Positions 63,359 through 64,000 of a stretch of 64,000 bases of DNA are shown here, piece by piece. Position 1 is the first letter of the stretch, and every line of letters begins with the position of its first letter. Source of the stretch: Citricoccus sp. K5 (GTDB taxonomy: Bacteria > Actinomycetota > Actinomycetes > Actinomycetales > Micrococcaceae). The notes below the pieces were generated by a model. That model did no database searches and was not told where the DNA came from. It saw only the letters and a program-made list of their open reading frames with translations. A program made the position numbers and the translations under genes. The stretch lies in contig NZ_LR732817.1 of the NCBI RefSeq assembly GCF_902506195.1, positions 2,612,245-2,676,244 of the forward strand. Direction: 5' to 3'.

Positions 63359-64000
63359 ATGAGAACCACCGCGAGGACATGGACGAGCACCCGGCGCCGC
63401 AGCCGCTGGCTGGCACCACTGCTGGCAGCACCCTTGCTGTTGACCGCCTGCGGCGATGGCGGCATCTCAAACCAGGAATCCGGCGCTGGAACAGGGTCGC
63501 CCGCCGAGGGCACCGCTACCGGAACCGGCGGGGCGGAGGGCACCACGGAGGTCCGGGTGGCGGACACCGCCGGCATGCCCTCAGCCTTCCTCCAGTACGG
63601 GGTGAACGAGGGCTACTTCGAGGCGGAGGGCCTGGACGTCACGGTGGACGTCAGCATCGGCGGTGCCGCAGCCGTGCCGGCCGTGGTCAACGGAGAGACC
63701 CAGTTCGCCGGCTCGAACACCGTCAGCGCCATCCTGGCCGCCAGTAAGGGCCTTCCCATCACCATCGTTGCCGCTGGCACCCGCACCATGGAGGATCCCG
63801 AGGACGATTTCGCCCGCATCATGGCCTCCACGTCCAGCGGGGTCGAGGAGGTCGAAGACCTGGAAGGCGCCACCATTGCAGTCAACACACTGGAGAACAT
63901 CAACGACGTGGTCATCATGACGCTGATGGAGGACGCGGGCGCCGACCGCACCCAGGTCAAGTTCGCCGAGATGGGCTTCTCGGACATGCTCCCGGCCCTG
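63359..64000 (+). CDS. NMT1/SsuA-like ABC transporter substrate-binding lipoprotein (5' part)
   Basis: The window holds 214 codons and the gene runs past the right edge. The signal peptide ends in a lipobox (LLTACGDGG, Cys near 31). The mature part has ADTAGMPSAFLQYGVNEGYF, EAEGLDVTVDVSIGGAAAVP, AVVNGETQFAGSNTVSAILA and LEGATIAVNTLEN, the NMT1/THI5/SsuA pattern for pyrimidine-precursor, sulfonate or related compounds. ATG 63359 has AGGAG upstream. Divergent from the IclR gene, which may control it. Confidence 0.88.
   Translation, partial: MRTTARTWTSTRRRSRWLAPLLAAPLLLTACGDGGISNQESGAGTGSPAEGTATGTGGAEGTTEVRVADTAGMPSAFLQYGVNEGYFEAEGLDVTVDVSIGGAAAVPAVVNGETQFAGSNTVSAILAASKGLPITIVAAGTRTMEDPEDDFARIMASTSSGVEEVEDLEGATIAVNTLENINDVVIMTLMEDAGADRTQVKFAEMGFSDMLPAL

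Overview
This window is high-GC, gene-dense chromosome of an actinobacterium. The gene set fits the family Micrococcaceae (Citricoccus/Arthrobacter/Kocuria-like): a Micrococcaceae-style UMF1-family MFS protein, DUF6328 and DUF6480 proteins, an actinobacterial Pol-PE-Lig type LigD, cysteine-free S14/L33/L28 ribosomal proteins and a SAM-IV-type riboswitch. The genus is inference. I see no rRNA, CRISPR array, prophage or insertion sequence. There is one tRNA, tRNA-Gly(CCC).

Layout. 1-4.6 kb: start of an Mrp antiporter gene, an MFS gene, a decayed AbiEi/DUF559-like gene, a palindromic repeat, dcd and tRNA-Gly. 4.7-9.6 kb: an AEC transporter, an unknown anchored protein, a DmdA/GcvT-like demethylase overlapping an IclR regulator, then the collapsed remnant of a dimethylglycine-oxidase-like gene. 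9.7-14.7 kb: flavodoxin, thioredoxin-NHL protein, GntR-MFS pair, DUF6480 protein. 14.8-19.7 kb: a minus-strand copper/cytochrome-oxidase cluster (CopC, CopD-CtaG fusion, lipoprotein, membrane protein). 19.8-21.7 kb: HU and the operon rpmB-rpmG-rpsN. 21.7-23.9 kb: divergent MarR and class III aminotransferase. 23.9-29.5 kb: an end-joining island (ligD-DUF6328 divergent from ku-topoisomerase IB, then a Rho_N/DUF7218 protein).

29.6-37 kb: a pyroglutamate-type cluster. An NRAMP-like permease and a DUF1445 hydro-lyase face a minus-strand chain of overlapping genes: pxpA, a pxpB-pxpC fusion, a biotin carboxylase-BCCP fusion and a GntR regulator. The same 13-bp palindrome sits over the putative -35 boxes at both ends, so one regulator probably controls both arms. 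BC, BCCP and the AHS1/AHS2 (KipI/KipA) domains are together the parts of urea carboxylase, so this may be a split biotin-dependent carboxylase/amidohydrolase acting on 5-oxoproline or a related lactam. I regard this as the most interesting system here.

37-43 kb: oxidoreductases (Zn-ADH, FMN alpha-hydroxyacid oxidase, glutathionyl-hydroquinone-reductase-like protein, SDR), an MBL hydrolase and a universal stress protein. 43-50.6 kb: a phosphonate cluster with a GntR/UTRA regulator, FAD oxidoreductase, PhnD, PhnC, a double PhnE fusion, a phosphonatase-like HAD and an HpnZ-like dehydrogenase. 50.6-58.4 kb: MscS channel, hisD, a SAM-IV-like riboswitch before a flavin reductase, S4 protein, cold-shock protein, aldo/keto reductase, a Pro/Thr-rich surface protein. 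58.4-64 kb: three MFS transporters, an IclR regulator and the start of an NMT1/SsuA-like binding protein.

A recurring feature is start codons 6-7 nt downstream of a TANNNT -10 box with no Shine-Dalgarno sequence (dcd, the UMF1 gene, ku, aldo/keto reductase, the FAD oxidoreductase, and a divergent pair only 11 bp apart). These look like leaderless mRNAs.
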